From NCBI GenBank assembly GCA_903896675.1, contig CAITYU010000496.1, forward strand, positions 1-42,417: a DNA stretch of 42,417 nt, in the 5' to 3' direction. Shown here piece after piece: positions 35,528-42,417 of this stretch (position 1 is its first letter; every line of letters begins with the position of its first letter). The notes beneath the pieces are model-generated. The model saw only the letters and a program-made list of their open reading frames with translations, had not been told where the DNA came from and did not search any database. A program made the translations under genes and the position numbers. The DNA comes from an uncultured Planctomycetaceae bacterium. Its GTDB lineage: Bacteria > Planctomycetota > Planctomycetia > Planctomycetales > Planctomycetaceae.

Positions 35528-36583
35528 GTGTCTGCAGGAATTCCCGTCAATGTTCTGATGGATTTCACCAATCACTGTTTTCGGTCTGTCGGTCTCGGGG
35601 AGCACGACGCACACACAGCAGCCGCATGCCTCGTCGGTACTGACCGCCTCGGAGTCTTCACGCACGGTACAAAACTGCTGGCCGGATACCTCCGCAAACT
35701 TCAGGGTGGCGGCTATCGCAGCAGCGCGATCCCTCGGATCGAACGCGAAGGCGCTGCATGGGCCGTGTACGACGGCGATGCGGGACTGGGCCAGACGGGC
35801 TGTTCGGCCGCCATGCAGACCGCAATCAGCAAGGCCCAGGCCTGCGGTGTGGCGTTTGTCTCCATCCGCAATACCGGACATATCGGAGCCGCCGGGCAGT
35901 ATGCACTGCAGGCAGCCCGTCACGGCTGCGCAGCGATGATCACCGGCAACGATATACCCAGTGTGGCCGCCCCCGGTTCACGCAAAGCCGTACTGGGCAG
36001 CAACCCACTGGCCTTCGCCATCCCCACCGCCACAGACCCCATCCTCCTCGATATCGCCACAGCCGCCGTGGCCGGCGGCAAAGTTTACGCCGCATGGCAA
36101 CGCGGTGAATCCATCCCCTCCACATGGCTCATCGGCCCGGATGGCCTGCCCACAAGCGATGGTTCACTCTACCCCCACTCCGCCGCTCTGGCACCCATGG
36201 CCGGCCACAAGGGCTATGGACTCGGACTGTGGTGCGAAGTCCTGTCCGCGCTGATTCCCGGAGGCCACATGACATGGCAGGTCGGCAGCTGGATGTTCGA
36301 TCCCGTCGATCGCCCGTCCTGGCACAACGCCTCCTTCACAGTCATTCACATCGATGGCCTGACCGATCGACAGCAGTTCAATTCCCGCATGCAGTCTCTG
36401 ATCGACGAAATCCACAATGCCCCACCAGCCGCAGGATCAGACGGTGTCCTGCTCCCCGGTGAACTGGAATTCCGCACGGCACGCAATGCAGATGAGCACG
36501 GCATCGCCCTTCCCGCAGATGTGCGAGCCAAACTGCGGGAAGCCGCCGCACTGGCCGAAGTTCCACTTCCGGAAGCGGTCTGA
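35528..36583 (+). CDS. Ldh family NAD(P)-dependent oxidoreductase
   Basis: A 351-residue member of the malate/L-lactate/ureidoglycolate dehydrogenase family (Ldh_2), a fold unlike classical lactate dehydrogenases. Seen: LVGTDRLGVFTHGTKLLAGYL with the substrate-site His, VSIRNTGHIGAAGQYALQAA, AAPGSRKAVLGSNPLAFAIP, LLDIATAAVAGGKVYAAW and ALAPMAGHKGYGLGLWCEVL, all standard blocks in order. It oxidises a 2-hydroxy acid to the 2-oxo acid; which one cannot be told. GTG 35528 is the start, with AGGGG 7 nt upstream; the open extension to 35471 begins inside the terminator region. The sugar kinase gene follows 35 nt downstream, so the pair may serve breakdown of a sugar acid. Confidence 0.9.
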   Translation: MSAGIPVNVLMDFTNHCFRSVGLGEHDAHTAAACLVGTDRLGVFTHGTKLLAGYLRKLQGGGYRSSAIPRIEREGAAWAVYDGDAGLGQTGCSAAMQTAISKAQACGVAFVSIRNTGHIGAAGQYALQAARHGCAAMITGNDIPSVAAPGSRKAVLGSNPLAFAIPTATDPILLDIATAAVAGGKVYAAWQRGESIPSTWLIGPDGLPTSDGSLYPHSAALAPMAGHKGYGLGLWCEVLSALIPGGHMTWQVGSWMFDPVDRPSWHNASFTVIHIDGLTDRQQFNSRMQSLIDEIHNAPPAAGSDGVLLPGELEFRTARNADEHGIALPADVRAKLREAAALAEVPLPEAV

Positions 36584-36618
36584 ACCTCTATTCACTGACT
36601 GACGAAGGGTTCTCTGTT

Positions 36619-37932
36619 ATGCGCTGCATCGGAATCGACATCGGCTCCTCATCCATCAAGGGCGGCATCCTCAACCTGGAATCAGGGCTCGTCGAACACA
36701 CCGAAAAAACCGCCTTTCCCGGACATCTCCCGGCTCTGCCCGCAGGCTTCCACGAGGTCGATCCGCAGGCCGTCGTGCAGTGCACCCGCGAAGTCCTCAA
36801 CCGACTGCTGCAGGCTGCACCGGCAGCCACACAGATCAGATTCACCAGCCAGATGGGTGGAATCCTGCTGCTGGATGCACAACACAAACCGGTTTCCAAT
36901 TACCTGTCATGGCGCGATCAGAGATCTCTGCTGCCCGCACCCGGTCGTGCCATACCACTGCTCGATCAGCTCCGTCAGACATGGACCGAGCTGCAGTTCG
37001 AAGAACTGGGGAAGGAGCTGAAACCCGGATCAGCCACCGCTCTGCTCCACTGGCTCGCACAGCATCGGCAACTGCCCCGGCAGACCATGCCCGTGACCAT
37101 CGGTGACTACGTCGTCTCCCAAATCTGTAACGCTCCACCCCGTATGCACCGATCCCACGGTATCGGTATGATCAATCTGCAAACCGGTGACTGGCACCAT
37201 GACGCCTTCGCAGCAGCCGGAATCGACGGACTCCACTGGCCAACACTCGCCTCCGAATCCGAAATCATCGGACACCTGACAAACAATGGTCAGCAACTGG
37301 AGTGCTTCGCGGCCATCGGAGATCAACAGGCTGCCCTCTTTGGTATCGACCTCAGCAGCTCCGAACTGTCCATCAACTGCTCAACAGGCTCACAGGTCAG
37401 TCAGATCACGACCCGGTTTCAGCCTGGCAACTGCCAGACTCGCTGCTGGTTCGACGGCCAGTTCCTGAATACTGTCACCCACATCCCGGCCGGTCGCTCA
37501 CTGACCGTGCTCGAAGCTCTGCTCACCGAGCTGCCCCGAGCAGCCGGAATCAGTCTCCCCAATTCGTGGCAACTGATCGCCGAGGCCACGGAACACGCCA
37601 CCAGCAACGGCCTCTCCTGCGACCTCAGCTTCTTCTCCAGCGCCATGGGTGACCGGGGCCGCATCGAAAATATCACTACGGAAAACCTGACTGTCGGAGG
37701 CCTGTTCTGCGCCGCATTCGACTTCATGGCTGACAGCTACCTCGAATGCTCGCGACGGCTTGCCGACACCCCGTCCTGGAATCAACTGGCGGTCTCCGGA
37801 GGACTCGTGCAGGCCTTTCCGGCCCTCAGACATCGCCTCGCCCAGCGATTTGCATGGCCCATGCGGGAGATTGCTGAACAGGAAGAAACCCTGACCGGCC
37901 TGCTCAAACTGGCCCGCAGAACAGCACGCTGA
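36619..37932 (+). CDS. FGGY-family carbohydrate kinase (sedoheptulokinase-like)
   Basis: A 437-residue kinase of the actin-like ATPase superfamily. The N-terminal phosphate loop is IGIDIGSSSIKGGI (4-17); RFTSQMGGILLLDAQ, SNYLSWRDQRS, AAIGDQQAALFGI and SINCSTGSQVSQI follow in family order, and LAVSGGLVQAFPAL forms the adenosine-binding motif. Wording and the shorter length (FGGY enzymes are often about 500) are closest to sedoheptulokinase-like members, but the sugar cannot be identified. GAAGGG lies 9 nt before ATG 36619. It follows the Ldh-family gene by 35 nt. The 252-bp gap after it shows no gene and no clear terminator. Confidence 0.85.
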   Translation: MRCIGIDIGSSSIKGGILNLESGLVEHTEKTAFPGHLPALPAGFHEVDPQAVVQCTREVLNRLLQAAPAATQIRFTSQMGGILLLDAQHKPVSNYLSWRDQRSLLPAPGRAIPLLDQLRQTWTELQFEELGKELKPGSATALLHWLAQHRQLPRQTMPVTIGDYVVSQICNAPPRMHRSHGIGMINLQTGDWHHDAFAAAGIDGLHWPTLASESEIIGHLTNNGQQLECFAAIGDQQAALFGIDLSSSELSINCSTGSQVSQITTRFQPGNCQTRCWFDGQFLNTVTHIPAGRSLTVLEALLTELPRAAGISLPNSWQLIAEATEHATSNGLSCDLSFFSSAMGDRGRIENITTENLTVGGLFCAAFDFMADSYLECSRRLADTPSWNQLAVSGGLVQAFPALRHRLAQRFAWPMREIAEQEETLTGLLKLARRTAR

Positions 37933-38184
37933 ACAACTGGCACACTGGCAAACATCCCGCTGACATAATCTCCACATACCCCATGCAAAAAAAGCCCGCC
38001 CAACCGACCCGTGATTGCGGATCACCCGCCGGAAAATCCCGGTAAACCCACCAAAATCGGACACAAACGCCCAGGTCCGAGATCTGGCACAAGAAGTGCA
38101 CCACTCAGCAGTTGGTACTCAGGTGTGCGTATCCGCTCGCGATGCGCCTGATCTAATTCACTCCGTTCACTGCTGAGGTGTGCC

Positions 38185-40761
38185 ATGCTGGATCTGCTCG
38201 ACTTCTTCACAACCTCCGCAGTGATACTGATCCTCATTGGATGGCTGAATCTCCGTACACACATGCTGGCTCTGCGCAGCGAAATCAAAGAAAGTCAGCA
38301 CAGAACCACACTGCAGATGAAAACCATCTACGACGCGATCCAGAACAGCGGGATCGTTCGCCACGCCGAACAGCCCCCGGCCCATCCCAAACCTGCTGCT
38401 TCTGCACAGTCAGCGCCGCATCCGGAACCAGCCTCCAAGCCCTCGCAACTGTCGTCTGAGCCCCCGCGACCGGCTCCCTCAATCCCAAAGACGGCACCCG
38501 CAATTCACCACGAAAGCTCCCTGCATCAACACGCCGAAAACGGCCGGTCCAGACGCCCTCCGGTCGCCTTGCCGGTCATCACTGCAACCGAGGCTGACAC
38601 TGATGAATCCTCTGAAGTCATCATGACTTCTCCGCCCACCCGCAACCACTTTGAAGCAGCTGCGCAGGATGTCGTGAATCGCATCTGGAACTGGTTCGTT
38701 GTCGGTGAAGAACACATCCCTCAGGGAGTCTCGTGGGAGTTTGCTGTCGCCAGCCAGTGGCTGCTGCGAATCGGACTGCTGCTGGTCCTGGTTGGTGTCG
38801 GCTTCTTCCTGAAGTATTCCATCGACAATGGCATGCTGCCTCCGGCGGCTCGTTCAGTGCTGGCTGCCTGCGCCGGGCTCAGCATGCTCACAGCCGGCAC
38901 TCGCCTGCTCAGTGGCAACTACAAACTCATTGGCCAGGGACTGCTGGGGACAGGCACAGCCACACTCTACTTCAGCGTCTTCGCCGCCAGCAGCATGTAC
39001 CAGTTGATGTCCATCGAAGCCGGCTTCGCTCTGATGACCATAGTCACCATTCTCGCCGGCTTCATCTCCGTCCGCTTCGACTCCCGACTGACGGCGGTCT
39101 TCGGAGTCTTCGGTGGCTACCTCACCCCCATCATGCTGTCCACCAATACTGTCAATTATCCCGGTCTGTACGGTTACCTGCTGGTCCTCGGCTGCGGCAT
39201 CCTTGGAGTCTCTGCATTTCGCCGCTGGCCGCTGCTGAGCTACCTTGGATTTGTCTGCCACCACATGCTGGTCCTCGCCTCCCTCGGTCGCTTCGAACCG
39301 GCTGTTCACTTCTGGCAGGTGATGCCTTTCCTGATCGCATTCTTCGGAATGTTCTCCACGATGGTTTTCATCTACAACCTGCGAGTCCGCGTGTCGTCAA
39401 ACCTGCTGGACGTGATCGTGCTGTTTCTGAACGCCGCCACGTTCTTCGGAATCAGTTACGGACTGATCGAACGCACCTTTGGCTATCGCTGGTCTGCTGC
39501 CGTGGCCCTGGGACTGAGCGCCTTCTACGCGCTGCATGTGCACTACTGCCTCATTCGTCGCGTCCTCGATCGCGAACTGATGCTGACGTTCATCGGACTG
39601 TCGTCCGTCTTTCTTTCGGTCTCGCTGCCACTGCTGCTTTCCGGACAGTGGATCGCCGCCAGCTGGTCACTGCAGGCCGTTGCCATGCTCTGGCTGGCCT
39701 CGCGAATTCGCAGTCATTTCCTGCAAACCATCAGCCTTGTGCTCTACTGTATCGCCATGTTCCGCATGACTGTCTTCGACCTGCCAGTCGAATTCGGATC
39801 CGGCGTGGCCGGAATCTCGGTCACCGACAGCCTGCTGCAGATGCTGCAGCGAGTCCTGTCATTCGGAATTCCCATCGGCTCTCTGTTTCTTGGCAGCCAA
39901 CTGCTCAATCGCCGCGCGGTGGGGGCATCCCCGGAAGACACTCTCGAACGCCGCAACGATATTCCATCCGCATTCGATGAATCCAGCGCCGCCCGACTGC
40001 TCCAGTTCACAGTGTTCTTCGGAGCCATTGTCTGGCTGACTCTGGAATTCAATCGCACGCTGGGAATCCTCCTGCCCGTGGCTCGCATGACCATGATCAC
40101 CATGCTCTGGCTGGGCTTTGCCGTCTGGCTGGTGCAGAAAATCACAAGGACCCGCTCCGCGATCAGTCAGGCACTGCTGGCCCTGCTGGGTGGAGCCCTG
40201 CTGCTGAAATTTTTGGCCTTCGACATGCGGGAATGGAGCCTGACCGGGCTGACATGGTCAGGGGTCTGGAACCCGGTTCACGCGATGTTCCGGATGCTGG
40301 ACTTCGGTTTGCTCGCCATTTTCCTCGCCTGGGCCTCCCGGCGATTCTCCGCTGAACCGGAATTCCGTCTCCCTGGATCTCAGTCCTCAGGCGCTGCCCT
40401 CGGACTCGCATCAGTGGCCGCCCTGTTTGTCTGGCTGACGCTGGAAGTCAACACTTTTCTGGGTCTGCACCTGCCGGGACTGCGGGCCGGGGGAGTCAGC
40501 ATTCTCTGGTCTCTGTTCGCCCTCGGCATGCTGCTGTCCGGAATTCGCGGCAATCACAGACATCAGCGCTACACGGGACTGACACTGTTCACAACCGTCG
40601 CCTGCAAAGTCTTCTTCTCTGACCTCGCCAGCCTCGACCAGTTCTACCGGATCATCGCATTCATCATCCTCGGACTGCTGGTCACCGGAGGTTCCTTCCT
40701 GTACCTGCGATCACGCCAGAGCTTTGTCACCGACACCAACGGCAAAACGCCCATCAATTGA
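38185..40761 (+). CDS. DUF2339 polytopic membrane protein
   Basis: An 858-residue protein. One helix at the N-terminus (LDFFTTSAVILILIGWL) is followed by a short coiled-coil-like stretch (MLALRSEIKESQHRTTLQMK) and a Pro/Ala/Ser-rich linker (about 70-140). From residue 165 the DUF2339 domain begins with a conserved entry (WNWFVVGEEHIPQGVSWEFA, then LLRIGLLLVLVGVGFFLKYS) and continues through some twenty helices to the C-terminus. DUF2339 proteins are very hydrophobic envelope proteins of unknown function, usually paired with DUF3999 as here. ATG 38185 is supported by GAGG 6 nt upstream. A strong hairpin (40783-40805) separates it from its partner. Confidence 0.92.
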   Translation: MLDLLDFFTTSAVILILIGWLNLRTHMLALRSEIKESQHRTTLQMKTIYDAIQNSGIVRHAEQPPAHPKPAASAQSAPHPEPASKPSQLSSEPPRPAPSIPKTAPAIHHESSLHQHAENGRSRRPPVALPVITATEADTDESSEVIMTSPPTRNHFEAAAQDVVNRIWNWFVVGEEHIPQGVSWEFAVASQWLLRIGLLLVLVGVGFFLKYSIDNGMLPPAARSVLAACAGLSMLTAGTRLLSGNYKLIGQGLLGTGTATLYFSVFAASSMYQLMSIEAGFALMTIVTILAGFISVRFDSRLTAVFGVFGGYLTPIMLSTNTVNYPGLYGYLLVLGCGILGVSAFRRWPLLSYLGFVCHHMLVLASLGRFEPAVHFWQVMPFLIAFFGMFSTMVFIYNLRVRVSSNLLDVIVLFLNAATFFGISYGLIERTFGYRWSAAVALGLSAFYALHVHYCLIRRVLDRELMLTFIGLSSVFLSVSLPLLLSGQWIAASWSLQAVAMLWLASRIRSHFLQTISLVLYCIAMFRMTVFDLPVEFGSGVAGISVTDSLLQMLQRVLSFGIPIGSLFLGSQLLNRRAVGASPEDTLERRNDIPSAFDESSAARLLQFTVFFGAIVWLTLEFNRTLGILLPVARMTMITMLWLGFAVWLVQKITRTRSAISQALLALLGGALLLKFLAFDMREWSLTGLTWSGVWNPVHAMFRMLDFGLLAIFLAWASRRFSAEPEFRLPGSQSSGAALGLASVAALFVWLTLEVNTFLGLHLPGLRAGGVSILWSLFALGMLLSGIRGNHRHQRYTGLTLFTTVACKVFFSDLASLDQFYRIIAFIILGLLVTGGSFLYLRSRQSFVTDTNGKTPIN

Positions 40762-40782
40762 CCGGGACTCTGCACCAGCAAC

Positions 40783-40805
40783 GCTGTTGCCCGCAGGGCA
40801 GCAGC
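40783..40805 (+). other. Strong hairpin between the DUF2339 and DUF3999 genes
   Basis: GCTGTTGCCC (40783-40792) pairs with GGGCAGCAGC (40796-40805) over 10 bp, one of them G-U, around a GCA loop. No T-tract follows, so it is more likely a partial attenuator, processing site or 3' stabiliser that sets the ratio of the two proteins than a terminator. Confidence 0.5.
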
Positions 40806-40851
40806 CAGCGTCTGCCCCGGCGGCACACACTCTCGAAGGATTCACCCACAA

Positions 40852-42312
40852 ATGACAGTCCATCGCGCCACCGGACAGCGGTTCCTGCTGAGCCTCGTCT
40901 GCTGCCTGCCACTCACGCTGATGGCCGATGAGCCACCACAGCTCAAATCTCCACAACCGCAAAACTGGCGCCGGTCGCGGCAGATCGACTTCTCTGCCGA
41001 AGACAGTCCCAGACTGCTGCGGATTCCCCTCGACACCGACTTCTGGACCCACACGCGCCGAGGCTATCCCGATGCTGCAGTCATGGATGACCGCGAACAA
41101 CTGATTCCGTTCCTCATTCGCCACAGCCCCGGTTCGGCAGCCGGCTCCACCACGTTCGTGTGGAATCCATCAACAGTTGAATTGCGCCCGGAACCCGATG
41201 ATTCACTCAGCATTCTCGTGAAACTGGAGAAGCAGGATCCCACGCCGGAATACCTGCAGATTCAGACCCCTCTGCAGGATTTTGAACAGCGCATCGAAGT
41301 CACCGACGAATCCACAATACCACCCACTCCGCTCTGCGACCCCGCACTGCTCTTTGACTACTCACGCTTCATGGACGTTCGAAGAACTGAAATCGCCCTC
41401 AGGAAATCCAGCTCCCGCAGCCTCAAAATCCGCATCGCCACTGCCACAGATGATCTCGAATCACCATTTCGCGAACTGACCAGAACACAGAGCGGCAGTG
41501 GAGTGACCGAGCAGTCGGAAACGTCACTGCGGATTCGACGAGCCTTCCGAATCGACCGTATTTCCTTCCGCAGCTCCAGAATCACCACAAACTCCACTCT
41601 TCCCGAATCCCGAACTCTGAATTTCGTCAGCATCGAGGAAGACGCAAAACTCCGCAGTACCATCGTCGAATTCACCAGCGACCTGCGACCCATCACCAGC
41701 CTCAACCTGCAGACCCCCAGTCGAAACTTCAGCCGCACTGTCTCTGTACAGGTCCCTGCCGACGATCCGAAAGCAGGCTGGATCGACGTTGCCACCGGCA
41801 CTCTGGCAGACTTGTCAACCGACACACTGTCTGACAGAAGACTGGATCTGCCCACTCCCGAGCTGAACACGACACGGCTGCGACTGCTGATCCGGAATCT
41901 TGACAGTCCGCCCCTGCAGATCACCGGGCTTACGGCCACCGGACCACAATACGAAGTTGTGCTGCTGGCTGAACCCGGACACCGCTACAGACTGCTGTAT
42001 GACGACGAACTGGCCGAACGACCTCAGCACGACCTCGCAGCCCTGAATCGAGCCCTGCAACTGGATACCGCCGCGGCCGTCGCCTCTCTGCAGCCCGTCA
42101 CAGAACGAAAACTGCAGCGGATACCGCAACCCAAACGCGGCCCGCATCTGCTCGCCTCACCATGGGTGCTGGGTACGATGGTCACCGTCTCGGCAGCTCT
42201 GCTGGCCGTCTCACTGTATCGAGCCGTGATTCGGCTGGAGTCCGTCCCGGAACACTCCACCACAACAAAAAACACGGATTCCGATCACAACACTACTCGC
42301 CAATCACCTTGA
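40852..42312 (+). CDS. DUF3999 family exported protein
   Basis: A 486-residue protein with a signal peptide ([17 protein letters not shown]), a long beta-rich extracytoplasmic region and one C-terminal membrane helix ([19 protein letters not shown], about 439-457) followed by a short polar tail. The family is recognised from the opening [52 protein letters not shown], the [16 protein letters not shown] region and [23 protein letters not shown]3999 genes typically follow a DUF2339 gene; a joint envelope role is likely but unknown. The 3' end overlaps the stop region of the convergent YjbQ-family gene by 20 bp. Family call moderately firm, strengthened by context. Confidence 0.82.
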   Translation: MTVHRATGQRFLLSLVCCLPLTLMADEPPQLKSPQPQNWRRSRQIDFSAEDSPRLLRIPLDTDFWTHTRRGYPDAAVMDDREQLIPFLIRHSPGSAAGSTTFVWNPSTVELRPEPDDSLSILVKLEKQDPTPEYLQIQTPLQDFEQRIEVTDESTIPPTPLCDPALLFDYSRFMDVRRTEIALRKSSSRSLKIRIATATDDLESPFRELTRTQSGSGVTEQSETSLRIRRAFRIDRISFRSSRITTNSTLPESRTLNFVSIEEDAKLRSTIVEFTSDLRPITSLNLQTPSRNFSRTVSVQVPADDPKAGWIDVATGTLADLSTDTLSDRRLDLPTPELNTTRLRLLIRNLDSPPLQITGLTATGPQYEVVLLAEPGHRYRLLYDDELAERPQHDLAALNRALQLDTAAAVASLQPVTERKLQRIPQPKRGPHLLASPWVLGTMVTVSAALLAVSLYRAVIRLESVPEHSTTTKNTDSDHNTTRQSP

Positions 42313-42417
42313 CCAGAACCTTCTTCGGACGCCGACCATCAAACTCGCCGTAAAAAATCTGCTCCCACGGACCAAAATCCAGCCGACCCGCTGTGATGGC
42401 CACCACCACCTCACGCC
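42293..42417 (-). CDS. YjbQ/UPF0047 family protein (C-terminal 41 residues)
   Basis: Only the C-terminus is in the window; the start lies beyond the right edge. It reads [36 protein letters not shown] and ends IGE before TAG at 42293-42295. The GRLDFGPWE and GEFDGRR blocks are highly characteristic of the YjbQ (UPF0047) family, small trimeric proteins annotated as secondary thiamine-phosphate synthases; a real physiological function is not settled. The gene overlaps the 3' end of the DUF3999 gene tail-to-tail by 20 bp, so both stop codons lie inside the partner. Confidence 0.88.
   Translation of the reverse strand, partial: REVVVAITAGRLDFGPWEQIFYGEFDGRRPKKVLVKVIGE

Noticed and set aside
37933-38184. 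Run of A (minus-strand T-tract) near 37985 after the FGGY kinase gene
   Set aside because: No complementary stem precedes the T-tract on the minus strand and no minus-strand gene ends there.
1-42417. Very frequent CTGCAG and GCTGCTG words across the window
   Set aside because: Explained by Leu-Gln and Leu/Ala codon use in GC-rich coding DNA; they are in frame with genes and show no regular spacing, so no repeat array or uptake-like signal is supported.

Overview
The window reads as a chromosomal segment of a Planctomycetota bacterium, most likely order Planctomycetales. The signs are a PSCyt1/DUF1549/DUF1553 cytochrome-type protein, a DUF1559 prepilin-like protein followed by a small lipoprotein, a DUF6677-like membrane protein, moderately high GC, many GTG starts and patchy Shine-Dalgarno use. 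It is gene-dense (34 coding regions, two cut by the window ends). I see no rRNA, tRNA, CRISPR array, insertion sequence or prophage. All assignments come from reading motifs; no database search was run.

Layout. 1-541 (-): 5' part of a secreted N-formylglutamate amidohydrolase-like enzyme. 809-4478 (+): DUF3127 OB-fold protein behind a good sigma70-type promoter, a terminator-like hairpin, then prfC (RF3) and a human-type purB. 4711-8693 (+): coupled DUF58 and TgpA-like transglutaminase pair. 8696-9439 (-): TIM-barrel sugar isomerase. 9763-12624 (+): a small Cys/His-rich lipoprotein and an 800-residue secreted protein whose alpha/beta-hydrolase domain has lost its nucleophile serine. 12832-15254 (+): circularly permuted ATP-grasp plus alpha-E pair behind a well-formed sigma54 (-24/-12) promoter.

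28420-15264 (-) is the most striking part: ten same-strand genes, mostly joined by 1-8 bp overlaps. In order they encode a squalene/phytoene-synthase-family enzyme, a CrtN-like desaturase, an aldehyde dehydrogenase, a CrtP-like desaturase/oxygenase, a PlsC-like acyltransferase, a CrtQ-like glycosyltransferase, an ABC-2 ATPase and permease, a DUF2141 protein and a planctomycete cytochrome-type protein. The first six match the steps to a staphyloxanthin-like glycosylated, acylated carotenoid acid, probably C30. The coupled ABC-2 transporter suggests that the product or a related lipid is moved across the membrane.

28576-33553 holds a PhnP-like metallohydrolase (+) and, on the minus strand, a housekeeping run: DUF6677-like protein, an easily missed 58-residue membrane protein, coaE, rho and ribH. 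33918-35393 (+): DUF1559 protein and lipoprotein, closed by a clear Rho-independent terminator. 35528-37932 (+): Ldh-family oxidoreductase and FGGY-type sugar kinase. 38185-42312 (+): DUF2339/DUF3999 envelope pair. 42293-42417 (-): tail of a YjbQ-family protein.
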